Shown: in pieces, positions 1-7,118 of the stretch
How the letters are laid out: every line of letters starts with the position of its first letter
Position numbering within the stretch: the first letter of the stretch is position 1
Program-made: the position numbers and the translations under genes
Notes under the pieces: generated by a model
Seen by the model: only the letters and a program-made list of their open reading frames with translations
Databases searched by the model: none
Told to the model about the DNA's origin: nothing
Assembly: GCA_938091985.1 (NCBI GenBank)
Contig: CALKOE010000008.1
Coordinates: 1 to 9,659, forward strand
Source: an uncultured Acidimicrobiales bacterium
Lineage (GTDB): Bacteria; Actinomycetota; Acidimicrobiia; Acidimicrobiales; Aldehydirespiratoraceae
DNA length: 9,659 bases
Direction: 5' to 3'

Positions 1-480
1 GCCGACCTCGTCACGTTCTCCGGCGACAAGCTCTTCGGCGGCCCACAAGCCGGCATCATCGCCGGTCGCGCCGACCTGATCGCGACCATCTCCCGTCACC
101 CGCTGGCCCGCGCGCTCCGACCCGGTTCGCTCGTGCTCGGAGCCCTTCAAGCGACGGCCCTCGCGTACCTCGCCGGAAACGGCGATGCGATTCCGTTCTG
201 GCGCATGGCCGCATTCTCCGTCGACGAATTGCGCGCTCGCGCCGCGGCGCTCGGCGTGGGCACACCGGTCGACACCGACTCCACGCCGGGCGGCGGCACC
301 TTGCCCGAGGTTGCGATTCCCTCCGCCGGTGTCGCGATCGACGGAGACCACCGCGAGACCTTGCGCCAACGTGGCCGTCCACTCATCGCCCGGATGGTCG
401 ACGGTCGAACGATCGTCGATCTCCGCACCGTCGACCCGCTGGACGACGACGAGGTCGCCGCCGCGCTGGGCGCCCTCTGA
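1..480 (+). CDS. selA: SelA, L-seryl-tRNA(Sec) selenium transferase, C-terminal part (5' end outside window)
   Basis: SelA is the PLP-dependent enzyme that converts Ser-tRNA(Sec) to Sec-tRNA(Sec) using selenophosphate, in the cytoplasm. The reading frame is open from the first base and 159 residues are visible; the family is usually about 430-470 residues, so roughly the first two thirds lie upstream. Near the left edge is the family motif TFSGDKLFGGPQAG, whose lysine (visible residue 10, bases 28-30) is the expected PLP Schiff-base lysine. Further on come LRPGSLVLGALQATALAYL and, near the end, PGGGTLPEVAIPS, both typical of the C-terminal region of SelA. The C-terminus ends at a normal position, with TGA at 478-480. 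The final A of that stop is the first base of the selB ATG, so the two are almost certainly one translationally coupled operon. Whether the N-terminal part is intact cannot be seen. Confidence 0.95.
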   Translation, partial: ADLVTFSGDKLFGGPQAGIIAGRADLIATISRHPLARALRPGSLVLGALQATALAYLAGNGDAIPFWRMAAFSVDELRARAAALGVGTPVDTDSTPGGGTLPEVAIPSAGVAIDGDHRETLRQRGRPLIARMVDGRTIVDLRTVDPLDDDEVAAALGAL

Positions 481-2201
481 TGCACGTCGTCGCGACCGCG
501 GGCCACGTCGACCACGGCAAGTCCACTCTCGTCAAGGCGCTCACCGGCACCGATCCCGACCGTCTCGCCGAGGAGAAGGAGCGTGGCCTCACGATCGACC
601 TCGGCTTCGCGTCGGCCTCGCTGCCGTCTGGGCGTGGAGTGGCGTTCATCGATGTTCCCGGCCACGTTCGTTTCCTGAAGAACATGCTCGCCGGGGTCGG
701 CAGCGTTGATGCCTGCATCTTCGTCGTGGCGGCAACCGAGGGCTGGAAGCCGCAGTCCGAAGAGCATCTGCGAATCCTCTCGCTGCTCGGCATCCGCCAC
801 GGCCTGATCGCGCTCACCAAGGTCGGCCTCGCCGACGACGAACTACGCGAGCTGGCCGCGCTCGAGATCACGGATCGAGTCACCGGCACCTTCCTCGAAG
901 ACGCCCCCATCGTGGAGGTCGACGCGCTCGACGGGATCGGCATTGGCGACCTCCAGGCCGCGCTCGATGAAATGCTCGACGACACACCTACTGCGACCGA
1001 TCACAAACGCCCCCGGCTCTGGATCGACCGGGTGTTCGCCGCCAAGGGGTCGGGCACCGTCGTGACCGGCACCCTCACCGGAGGAATGATCCGAGTCGAC
1101 GACGAACTCACCGCCCTTCCGTTCGATGCACAGGTCCGCGTCCGGGCTCTGCAGAGCCTCCACGCCGAACGCACCAAGGTCGGACCCGGCAATCGCGTGG
1201 CGGTGAACCTGACCGGCGTCAGCCACGACCAGCTCCGTCGGGGCGACGTGCTCGTCAAGGCTGACCAGTGGCACGTCACCGAGCGCTTCGATGGACGACT
1301 CGACGTGCTCGCCTCTCTCGATCATCCGGTCACCCGGCGCGGTGCCCACGTCGCCTACATCGGGTCCGGCGAGCACCCGGCCCGAGTGCGGGTGCTCGGA
1401 CCGTCAGAGGTACCGCCCGGCGCCACCGGCGCCGTCCGCGTCCATCTCCCCGTGGGACTTCCGCTTCTTCCCGGCGACCGCTTCATCCTGCGCGAGTCCG
1501 GCCGCGGCGAAACGCTCGGTGGTGGGGAGATCCTCGACATCGATCCGCTCGTCGCGGCAGCCAAGGCTGTGCCCGACCGCTCAGTCGAGCGTGTGATCGC
1601 CGAGCGAGGTCGGGTCGATGCCGACCATCTCTTCCGTCTCACCGGCGAGCGCCGCGAGCCGAGCGTGGGCCGGTGGGTTGTCGACCCCGACACACTCGCC
1701 GCGACGCGGGCCGACCTCGATGCCGCGATCGCCGATGCCGGCGGGCTCGGGCTCGACCTCGCCGGTCTCGACGACTTCCAGCGCGCTGTGCTCGACACAA
1801 TCGACGGGATCGAACTCGACGGCGGCCACGTCCGTGTCGCCGATGCCGTCGACCCGCTGATCGACCACTCGTTCATCGCCGAGCTCGCCGCATCACCGTT
1901 CGCTCCGCCCGACCCAACGGGCGTGGATCGCGCCGAGCTTCGTGAGCTCGTGCGGCGAGGCGATGTCGTCGAGGCCGACGGGATCTACTTCGCGGCGTCG
2001 GCGATCGACGCCGCATCGAAGATCGTTGCCCGTCTTCTCGCCGATGAACCCGAAGGGGTCACCGTCGCCGTCATCAGGGATGCCTGGGGAACGTCACGGA
2101 AGTTCGCGATCCCGCTGGTGACCCACCTCGACGAGAACGGCGTCACCCGTCGGCGCGACGATCTGCGCATCGCCGGACCCCGCCTGCCCGACATCGACTG
2201 A
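480..2201 (+). CDS. selB: SelB, selenocysteine-specific translation elongation factor
   Basis: SelB is a GTPase that carries Sec-tRNA(Sec) to the ribosome at UGA codons marked by an mRNA SECIS hairpin. It has 573 residues, slightly short of the 614 of E. coli. The G domain has the P-loop GHVDHGKST (8-16), the switch I motif ERGLTID (about 34-40) and DVPGH (58-62). The G4 motif reads TKVG (113-116), where most translational GTPases have NKxD or TKxD. EF-Tu-like beta-barrel domains follow (about 175-355), including RFILRESGRGETLGGGEILD. The C-terminal part (about 360-573) should be the winged-helix repeats that bind SECIS RNA. The last of these carries TSRKFAIPLVTHLDENGVTRR (538-558), typical of SelB. 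The ATG at 480 overlaps the selA stop and has no clear Shine-Dalgarno of its own, so translation probably depends on coupling. selC (tRNA-Sec), selD and a selenoprotein gene are not in the window. Confidence 0.96.
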   Translation: MHVVATAGHVDHGKSTLVKALTGTDPDRLAEEKERGLTIDLGFASASLPSGRGVAFIDVPGHVRFLKNMLAGVGSVDACIFVVAATEGWKPQSEEHLRILSLLGIRHGLIALTKVGLADDELRELAALEITDRVTGTFLEDAPIVEVDALDGIGIGDLQAALDEMLDDTPTATDHKRPRLWIDRVFAAKGSGTVVTGTLTGGMIRVDDELTALPFDAQVRVRALQSLHAERTKVGPGNRVAVNLTGVSHDQLRRGDVLVKADQWHVTERFDGRLDVLASLDHPVTRRGAHVAYIGSGEHPARVRVLGPSEVPPGATGAVRVHLPVGLPLLPGDRFILRESGRGETLGGGEILDIDPLVAAAKAVPDRSVERVIAERGRVDADHLFRLTGERREPSVGRWVVDPDTLAATRADLDAAIADAGGLGLDLAGLDDFQRAVLDTIDGIELDGGHVRVADAVDPLIDHSFIAELAASPFAPPDPTGVDRAELRELVRRGDVVEADGIYFAASAIDAASKIVARLLADEPEGVTVAVIRDAWGTSRKFAIPLVTHLDENGVTRRRDDLRIAGPRLPDID

Positions 2202-2219
2202 GCTGCCGGCGCCGTCGAT

Positions 2220-2474
2220 TCAGACGGTGAGCAACTCGCGGCGCTCGCTCTCGCTGAGCCCGCCCCAGATGCCGTGCTGCTCGCGAATCGTCAAGGCGTA
2301 GGCCAGACAGTCGTCCTTGACGGAGCAGGTCTCACAGATCGCCTTTGCGTTGCGTTCCCGAAATCGCTTCTCATCGCGTCGCTCAGGACTGGGCGGCGGG
2401 AAGAACACCGTCGCCTGCGGGCCCCGACAGGCCGCCTTCAGCTGCCACTCCGCCTCTACGTTGCGCATTGCCAT
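2220..2474 (-). CDS. WhiB-family iron-sulfur regulatory protein
   Basis: WhiB-like proteins are small actinobacterial proteins that bind a 4Fe-4S cluster through four cysteines and modulate transcription, often by binding the primary sigma factor. This one has 84 residues from the ATG at 2474, a usual size. The cysteines are C16 (in AACRG) and C47, C50 and C56 (ICETCSVKDDC), giving C-X30-C-X2-C-X5-C. After them comes the turn motif GIWGG (about 68-72), then LSESERREL, the standard C-terminal pattern. The start at 2474 is chosen because it has a GGGAG ribosome site 5 bases upstream and because the frame further upstream, open to 2639, encodes nothing WhiB-like; an ATG at 2468 is also possible. 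The gene converges on selB (18 bases between stops) and diverges from the STAND regulator. I cannot place it reliably in a numbered WhiB subclass. It lacks a basic C-terminal tail or AT-hook, so independent DNA binding is not obvious. Confidence 0.95.
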   Translation of the reverse strand: MAMRNVEAEWQLKAACRGPQATVFFPPPSPERRDEKRFRERNAKAICETCSVKDDCLAYALTIREQHGIWGGLSESERRELLTV

Positions 2475-2479
2475 ATCCG

Positions 2480-2484
2480 CTCCC
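2480..2484 (-). promoter_or_regulatory. Ribosome binding site of the WhiB gene
   Basis: On the minus strand GGGAG stands 5 bases before the ATG at 2474. It decides the start: it supports the 84-residue protein against the longer open frame that begins at 2639. Confidence 0.6.
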
Positions 2485-2525
2485 GATTCTCCAAACGTTG
2501 GCTTAGCTGAGAAGAGACGGATGTC

Positions 2526-2563
2526 ACAACCGCGCTCCGCGGTTGTTTTGAAAAACCAACCGC
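2526..2563. repeat. Three-armed repeat between whiB and the STAND regulator (possible terminator/attenuator or operator)
   Basis: A perfect 9-base inverted repeat, ACAACCGCG (2526-2534), loop CTC, then CGCGGTTGT (2538-2546), is followed on the plus strand by three more T residues. This resembles a short, weak intrinsic terminator. The right arm can also pair with a third copy, CAACCGC (2557-2563), giving a 7-base stem (2539-2545 with 2557-2563) and an 11-base loop. The two pairings exclude each other, as in a transcription attenuator in the leader of the downstream plus-strand gene. The three heptamers could equally be protein-binding half-sites in a divergent promoter region. I found no convincing -35/-10 pair in this intergenic region. 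The repeat itself is certain; its function is inference. Confidence 0.6.
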
Positions 2564-2640
2564 CGCGCGTGAGAAACGACCGATTTTCCTTGTATCGGCC
2601 GCTGAAACCGGCGCCTTGACGAGGTTGAAAGAAAAACACG

Positions 2641-2645
2641 GGTGA
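2641..2645 (+). promoter_or_regulatory. Ribosome binding site of the STAND/SARP regulator
   Basis: GGTGA (within GGGTGA, 2640-2645) lies 7 bases before the ATG at 2653 and matches the 16S anti-Shine-Dalgarno. The later in-frame ATGs at 2704 and 2716 have no comparable site, so 2653 is preferred, although recognisable domain similarity only begins about 30 residues in. Confidence 0.5.
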
Positions 2646-2652
2646 CGGCCCG

Positions 2653-5600
2653 ATGACACTTCGGATGCAGCCTTGGACCTGTGAGAGCTACCGTCGCCCA
2701 CACATGGACGTTGGCATGAGCAGGCCGTTTCGCGCACAACCACCGGAACTGGGAGATGCCTTGCTTCGGCCGGCGCTCCTGCGCCGGTTGCTGAGCCGAT
2801 TCGAAGCCCGGGTCGTCGTGGTGCGAGCAAGCGCCGGCTTCGGCAAGACCACGGCGCTGACCCAGGCCGTCGACCAGAACCAGGTCGCCCCTCGGGGTCG
2901 CGACATGTGGATCGGTTGTGAGCCGGGCGACGCCGACGCCGAGCACCTTCTCAGGGGAGTCGCCGAGTCGTTCGGTCTTTCCGGCGACGCGTCGCTCGCC
3001 GGGGTCGCCGACGCGGTCGCCGCTGCCTCTCCCGTCCAGGTGTGTCTCATCTTCGACGACGCCCACGAGATTCCGGCCGGCTCGAGCGGTGGCGCATTGA
3101 TCGAGCAGCTCATCGCCGATCTCCCCGCGAACGGCCATGTGCTTTTGGCCAGCCGCGTCGATCCGCCGACCACACTCGCTCGACTCGAAGCCCAGGGACG
3201 GGTCGAACGCATCGACGAGCACACGCTCGCCCTCGACCGCAACGAGCTGGTCGAGCTCGCCGAGCGGGCCGGCCGACCGGTGGCCGACATCGAATCGCTG
3301 GGTGGATGGCCGGCACTCGTGGCGCTCGGGTTGCGCTCCGGGCCCGTCCGCCAGTTTCTCGACGAGGAGGTCATCGCGACCCTCGACGACGGACAACGAC
3401 AGGTGCTCGCGCTCGTCGTGGCGCTCGGCGGTGCCGACGACGAGCTGCTCACCAGCCTGACCGGCGTTGACGCGGTCACCGCGATTGCCGATCTCCCGAT
3501 GGTCCAACGCATCGACGGTTGGTACGAAGCCCACGCGCTCTGGTCGGAGGTGTTCACCCGCGACGAGATCGACACCGCGCGCGAAACCCACCAACGAGCC
3601 GCGATCGAGCACCTGCTCGACAAGGAACTCTCGGGCCGTGCCGTCGAACTCGCGTGCCGCACCCACCAGAGCGACCTCGTGATCAAGGCGCTGCACTCCA
3701 CGGTCATCGCCGGTCAGGTCGAAGACGTCGACGTGCTTCGGCGCTGGCTCCCCCTGCTCCCCGACGACGTCCGTCGACACCCACTGGCGCTTCACATCGA
3801 AGGGTTGATCGAGCAGGCAGTCGACCCGACGACCGAGCGATGCCTGGAACTCTTCCAGAAGGCGGCCGACGGCTACGAGGCGCTGGGCGAGCTCCAAGGT
3901 CTCGTCAACGCAATCGCCGAGATCGGCTTCTGGCATCACATCCGCCGCGACAGCGCCGAACTCGTCGGCGTCGCCGTGCGCGTGCAGGAACTCGCCGACC
4001 AGGGGGTTGCCGCCGCCACCCCCTACACCGATGTCACGCAAGCGTTCGTAGGGATTGCCCAGGGCGACCCCCACATGATCCTTGCGGCCGTGCGCCGGGC
4101 TCGGACCGCGAGAATGACAGGGCGTTTCCACGCCATCACCGACTGGCTCGAATTCCAAGCCCTGGAGTTTCTCGGCGAGACCGACGTCGCCCTCGCCGAC
4201 CGCTACCTCGAGGGGGCCGGTGGGATCCGCGGCACCGAGGTCATTGCAATCGCAGCCCGGTGGAGGGCGGGGCGACTCGAGGAGTTGCTCAACGACCCGT
4301 CGGCGTGGGAGGCCCGCACCGGTTCCGATCGGGCGAGGTTCTTGTGCCATGCGTGGATGTCGGCCGTCCTCTCGGGAAGCGGACGCGTCGCCGAGGGCGC
4401 CGAACATCTCGCCCTGGCCCGACGATTCGCCGGCGAGATGAACGCGCCGCAAGTGGAGATCACTCTGGCGCTGCCGGAGATGCTCCTCGAACACGAGAGC
4501 GGCCGAGTCGACAACGCAATAGAGCTGATGGAGGACCTCCTCGATCGCATTCCGCTCGCCCCGAACACCCGACTCTCCTACAACGGCCCGAGCGCCCTGA
4601 TCGCTCGTCGCCGTCCGGAGTTGTTCGACGACCTCGTCGTCCCGATGCCGGCACGCGACACCGATCTCGGCCTGGCGCTGCGAGAGATGGACCTCACGGG
4701 CGGACTCGACGCGATGCGTGTGGTGCCCTGGCCGGAGAATCCCGGCACGCTTGTCTCGTCGCTCTTCCTGCGGACCTCGTGCGAGTTCATCTGCGCGACG
4801 TGGGCGCCCGGCCGGCCGGAGGCGAGACCGACGGCCGATTGGCTGCTCGACGTGATCGGTGATCCCGCCCGGCAACGCTTCCGGGACTTCTGCGATCACC
4901 CCATCGCGGCCGTCGCCACCGCGGCGAAGGAGATCCTCGCATCGGTGCCCCTTCCCCCGACGGCCACCCGGTCGCTGCGGCTGCTCGGAGCCGAACGGCT
5001 CGAGATCGACGGCGTCGAATCCGACCACGAGGACTGGCGCAGAGAACGGGTGCGATCACTGGTCGGCTACCTCGTCGTGCACCCCGACGCCACCCGCGAC
5101 GCCATCATGGCGGCCCTTTGGCCCGAGGCCAGCGAGGACGCCGCGCGCCGGAGCCTCCGGTCCACGCTCAACCTCCTTCTCGGCGTGCTGGAGGAGGGAC
5201 GCTCAGGAGGCGATGCCGCCTACTTCGTCCGCGCCGACGGCAACCGAGTCCGCCTTGCCGGCCACGACCGGCTCGATGTCGACGTCTGGCGGTTCGACTC
5301 GCTGCTCGACGAAGCAGCCCAGCTCGAAGCCGACGGTGCGCCGAGCCTGGCCCTCGATTGCGTGATGGAAGCGATCGGCCTCTACCGAGGTGCGCTGCTG
5401 GCGGGGGTGATGGAGGGCGAGTGGCTCCATCTCGAGCGCCAGCGTCTCCACGTGCGATTCGTGGGCGCGGCTGTGCGTGGTGCCGAGCTGCTGCTCGCCC
5501 ACGATCGAGCCGACGACGCCATCAGGCTCGCGACCCGCACGCTTCAGATCGAGCCATGGTCGGAGCCGGCACACCGGTCACTCATCGCCGGACATCTCCA

Positions 5601-5721
5601 GCGGGGCGATCGCGCCGCCGCCCACCGGGCGATGCAGCAGTGCCACGAGATGCTCGAAGAACTCGGCGGTCCGGTCGACGAGCTCACCGCGATGCTCGAA
5701 CGTCGGCTCACTGGAACCTGA
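2653..5721 (+). CDS. Large STAND ATPase transcriptional regulator: MalT-like ATPase, helical repeats, C-terminal SARP wHTH and BTAD
   Basis: This 1022-residue cytoplasmic regulator is probably a signal-integrating transcription activator. The N-terminal third is a MalT-type STAND ATPase: PELGDALLRPALLRRL (31-46), Walker A ASAGFGKTT (59-67), Walker B VCLIFDDAHE (130-139), the LLASR strand (164-168) and the SLGGWPALVAL helix (about 215-225) that follows the ATPase core in MalT relatives. Residues about 330-760 are helix-rich and repeat-like (ELFQKAADGYEALGEL and similar), probably TPR-type ligand or partner binding. From about 770 there is an OmpR/SARP-type winged helix with the marker DWRRERVRSLVGYLVVHPDA and LWPEAS..AARRSLRSTLNLL. 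A BTAD domain fills about 868-1015 (VDVWRFDSLLDEA, LYRGALLAG, EPWSEPAHRSLI). There is no LuxR helix-turn-helix, so it is not a canonical LAL regulator. The order is the reverse of AfsR, where the SARP part is N-terminal. The effector and targets are unknown. The stop lies 18 bases from the converging NfeD gene. Confidence 0.88.
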   Translation: MTLRMQPWTCESYRRPHMDVGMSRPFRAQPPELGDALLRPALLRRLLSRFEARVVVVRASAGFGKTTALTQAVDQNQVAPRGRDMWIGCEPGDADAEHLLRGVAESFGLSGDASLAGVADAVAAASPVQVCLIFDDAHEIPAGSSGGALIEQLIADLPANGHVLLASRVDPPTTLARLEAQGRVERIDEHTLALDRNELVELAERAGRPVADIESLGGWPALVALGLRSGPVRQFLDEEVIATLDDGQRQVLALVVALGGADDELLTSLTGVDAVTAIADLPMVQRIDGWYEAHALWSEVFTRDEIDTARETHQRAAIEHLLDKELSGRAVELACRTHQSDLVIKALHSTVIAGQVEDVDVLRRWLPLLPDDVRRHPLALHIEGLIEQAVDPTTERCLELFQKAADGYEALGELQGLVNAIAEIGFWHHIRRDSAELVGVAVRVQELADQGVAAATPYTDVTQAFVGIAQGDPHMILAAVRRARTARMTGRFHAITDWLEFQALEFLGETDVALADRYLEGAGGIRGTEVIAIAARWRAGRLEELLNDPSAWEARTGSDRARFLCHAWMSAVLSGSGRVAEGAEHLALARRFAGEMNAPQVEITLALPEMLLEHESGRVDNAIELMEDLLDRIPLAPNTRLSYNGPSALIARRRPELFDDLVVPMPARDTDLGLALREMDLTGGLDAMRVVPWPENPGTLVSSLFLRTSCEFICATWAPGRPEARPTADWLLDVIGDPARQRFRDFCDHPIAAVATAAKEILASVPLPPTATRSLRLLGAERLEIDGVESDHEDWRRERVRSLVGYLVVHPDATRDAIMAALWPEASEDAARRSLRSTLNLLLGVLEEGRSGGDAAYFVRADGNRVRLAGHDRLDVDVWRFDSLLDEAAQLEADGAPSLALDCVMEAIGLYRGALLAGVMEGEWLHLERQRLHVRFVGAAVRGAELLLAHDRADDAIRLATRTLQIEPWSEPAHRSLIAGHLQRGDRAAAHRAMQQCHEMLEELGGPVDELTAMLERRLTGT

Positions 5722-5739
5722 CACGCTCACCGCGAAAGA

Positions 5740-7092
5740 TCAGTCAGAGGGTTCGAGTTCCTCGACGTCGTCACTGGGCCGCATCTCGCGATAGTCACGG
5801 GCTCCGCCCTCTTCCGGCTCGATCTCGAGCCAGAGGCCTTCGATGGCGACGACGCGCACCGGGTCACCGGCGAGGATCGGCGTGGTGCGGTTGACCATCG
5901 CTCTCCAAGGGGCGCCATCGATCATCACGATGCCGTCCTTCTTCACCTCGGTCACCGCTTCGCCCATCATCCCGATCATCCATTCACGACCGATCGTCGG
6001 CGTGCCGAAGCGGGTGCGGATCATCGCCGGCATGCCGTTCATCATCGACAGCGCCACGCCGATGATCCCGACGAGCAGCGTGATCCAGGAGATCCCGAAG
6101 CCGTCGTAGAGGAAGAGCGAACCGATCAATAGGCAGACCGTCGCGATCAACGACCACGCGCGCGGCACTCCTGTCTGCACGTCGATCGTGTAGCCGAGCA
6201 TCGCGATGATGAGCAGCGCGAGCGCCCATGGGCGGGTCGGCAACACATCAAGGCCGTAGCAGCCGAGGATGAAGCACACGGCGCCGACGACACCGGCGAT
6301 GCCGATGCCCGCCGTGTAGAACTCGAAGATCAGCAGGGCTGCACCGATCAGGAACAGCAGGTAGGCCATCGCCGGGCTGGCCACGCTGTGCATCCAACCC
6401 TTGAAGAGGGAGAGCTTCCGAAGTCGTACGGGCGACGCGATCTGCCGCACGTCTTCCTCGCCGATGACCGATTCGACGACGCTGTCGAACCCGGGAAGTT
6501 CATCGCCGGGCTGGGGGCCGAGCGCAAACAACGCAAGCGTGGGGGACTCGTGCTGGATGAGGCCGAGCTCAATCGCTTCGAGATCGGAGATCGTGGTGTT
6601 CTCGAGGCCGGCCAACAGCGCGGCACGATCGTCGTCGAGGAATTCTCCGACAACTAGCGGGCCGGTGTTGCCGAACTTGGCGAACGATGCAATGCCCATC
6701 TCTTCGGTGACGGCCATCAGCTGGGCGACGCCGCCCTCGGCGGTCGCGCCGCTCGGGCCGACCCACCCGTAGATGGGCACGCTCGACTCCTTGATGAGCT
6801 GGGCGAGACCGATCAGGCGGTCGTCGTCGATCACCGTGTCGGAGCTGTTGATCTGAAGGATCACGCCACCGGAGTCGGACGAGACCGCTTCGGCAATCGA
6901 CTGCTCGATGAAGTCGGCCACGATCTCATCGATGAAGCCCGACACCTGCACGATGTCGAACACGGCTGAATCCGTGGTCGCATCGATCGTTTCCTGGGCC
7001 GAACCCTCCTGAGCGCCGGCCGACGGAGCGAGCGCGAGGATCCCGAACGCCAAGCCGATCAACGTCAGCGCTAGCGTGATGCGGCGGCGCAC
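5740..7092 (-). CDS. NfeD-family membrane protein with ClpP-like N-terminal domain (probable pseudo-protease)
   Basis: Long-form NfeD proteins combine an exported ClpP-like serine protease domain, several membrane helices and a C-terminal OB-fold; they usually partner with SPFH (stomatin/flotillin) proteins. From the GTG at 7092 (450 residues) the protein opens with a clean signal sequence: three arginines, a hydrophobic core, and likely cleavage after SAGA (residue 27). A ClpP-like region follows (about 44-185), then membrane helices (about 240-351) including LFLIGAALLIFEFYTAGIGIAG, a classic NfeD pattern. The OB-fold is at about 367-428 (GMMGEAVTEVKKDGIVMIDG, then DPVRVVAIEGLWLEIEP). The usual nucleophile motif GASAASAG reads GATAEGGV here, with Gly in place of Ser, and no obvious catalytic lysine region is left. 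The start is uncertain. An ATG at 7143 has a GAGGA site 9 bases upstream and would add 17 residues, but it would overlap the divergent gene's 5' end by 25 bases. No SPFH gene is in the window. Confidence 0.85.
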   Translation of the reverse strand: MRRRITLALTLIGLAFGILALAPSAGAQEGSAQETIDATTDSAVFDIVQVSGFIDEIVADFIEQSIAEAVSSDSGGVILQINSSDTVIDDDRLIGLAQLIKESSVPIYGWVGPSGATAEGGVAQLMAVTEEMGIASFAKFGNTGPLVVGEFLDDDRAALLAGLENTTISDLEAIELGLIQHESPTLALFALGPQPGDELPGFDSVVESVIGEEDVRQIASPVRLRKLSLFKGWMHSVASPAMAYLLFLIGAALLIFEFYTAGIGIAGVVGAVCFILGCYGLDVLPTRPWALALLIIAMLGYTIDVQTGVPRAWSLIATVCLLIGSLFLYDGFGISWITLLVGIIGVALSMMNGMPAMIRTRFGTPTIGREWMIGMMGEAVTEVKKDGIVMIDGAPWRAMVNRTTPILAGDPVRVVAIEGLWLEIEPEEGGARDYREMRPSDDVEELEPSD

Positions 7093-7109
7093 GTCGCGAT
7101 TCCGTCTCG

Positions 7110-7115
7110 AGGAGG
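7110..7115 (+). promoter_or_regulatory. Ribosome binding site of the first ArsA/Get3-like ATPase gene
   Basis: AGGAGG lies within a purine run (7109-7118) only 3 bases before the ATG at 7119. The match to the anti-Shine-Dalgarno is strong but the spacing is unusually short. Downstream there is no better start before the P-loop, which begins at residue 17, so 7119 is kept. Confidence 0.55.
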
Positions 7116-7118
7116 GGA

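Noticed and set aside
2616..2621. TTGACG as a -35 box for the STAND regulator.
   Set aside because: No -10-like hexamer lies 16-19 bases downstream, and the transcript would start at or after the chosen start codon.
2475..2639. N-terminal extension of the WhiB protein to 139 residues.
   Set aside because: The added 55 residues look like translated intergenic DNA (they include the palindrome region), while the ATG at 2474 has a ribosome site and gives a normal WhiB length.
2524..5028. An open minus-strand frame of 834 codons antisense to the STAND regulator.
   Set aside because: Its length comes from strong GC bias at third codon positions of the real gene; the translation is low-complexity with no recognisable domain and it lies opposite a clearly recognisable protein.
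5118..5894. A 258-codon plus-strand frame running past the end of the STAND gene.
   Set aside because: It is an arginine- and proline-rich off-frame shadow overlapping two real genes, with no recognisable domain.
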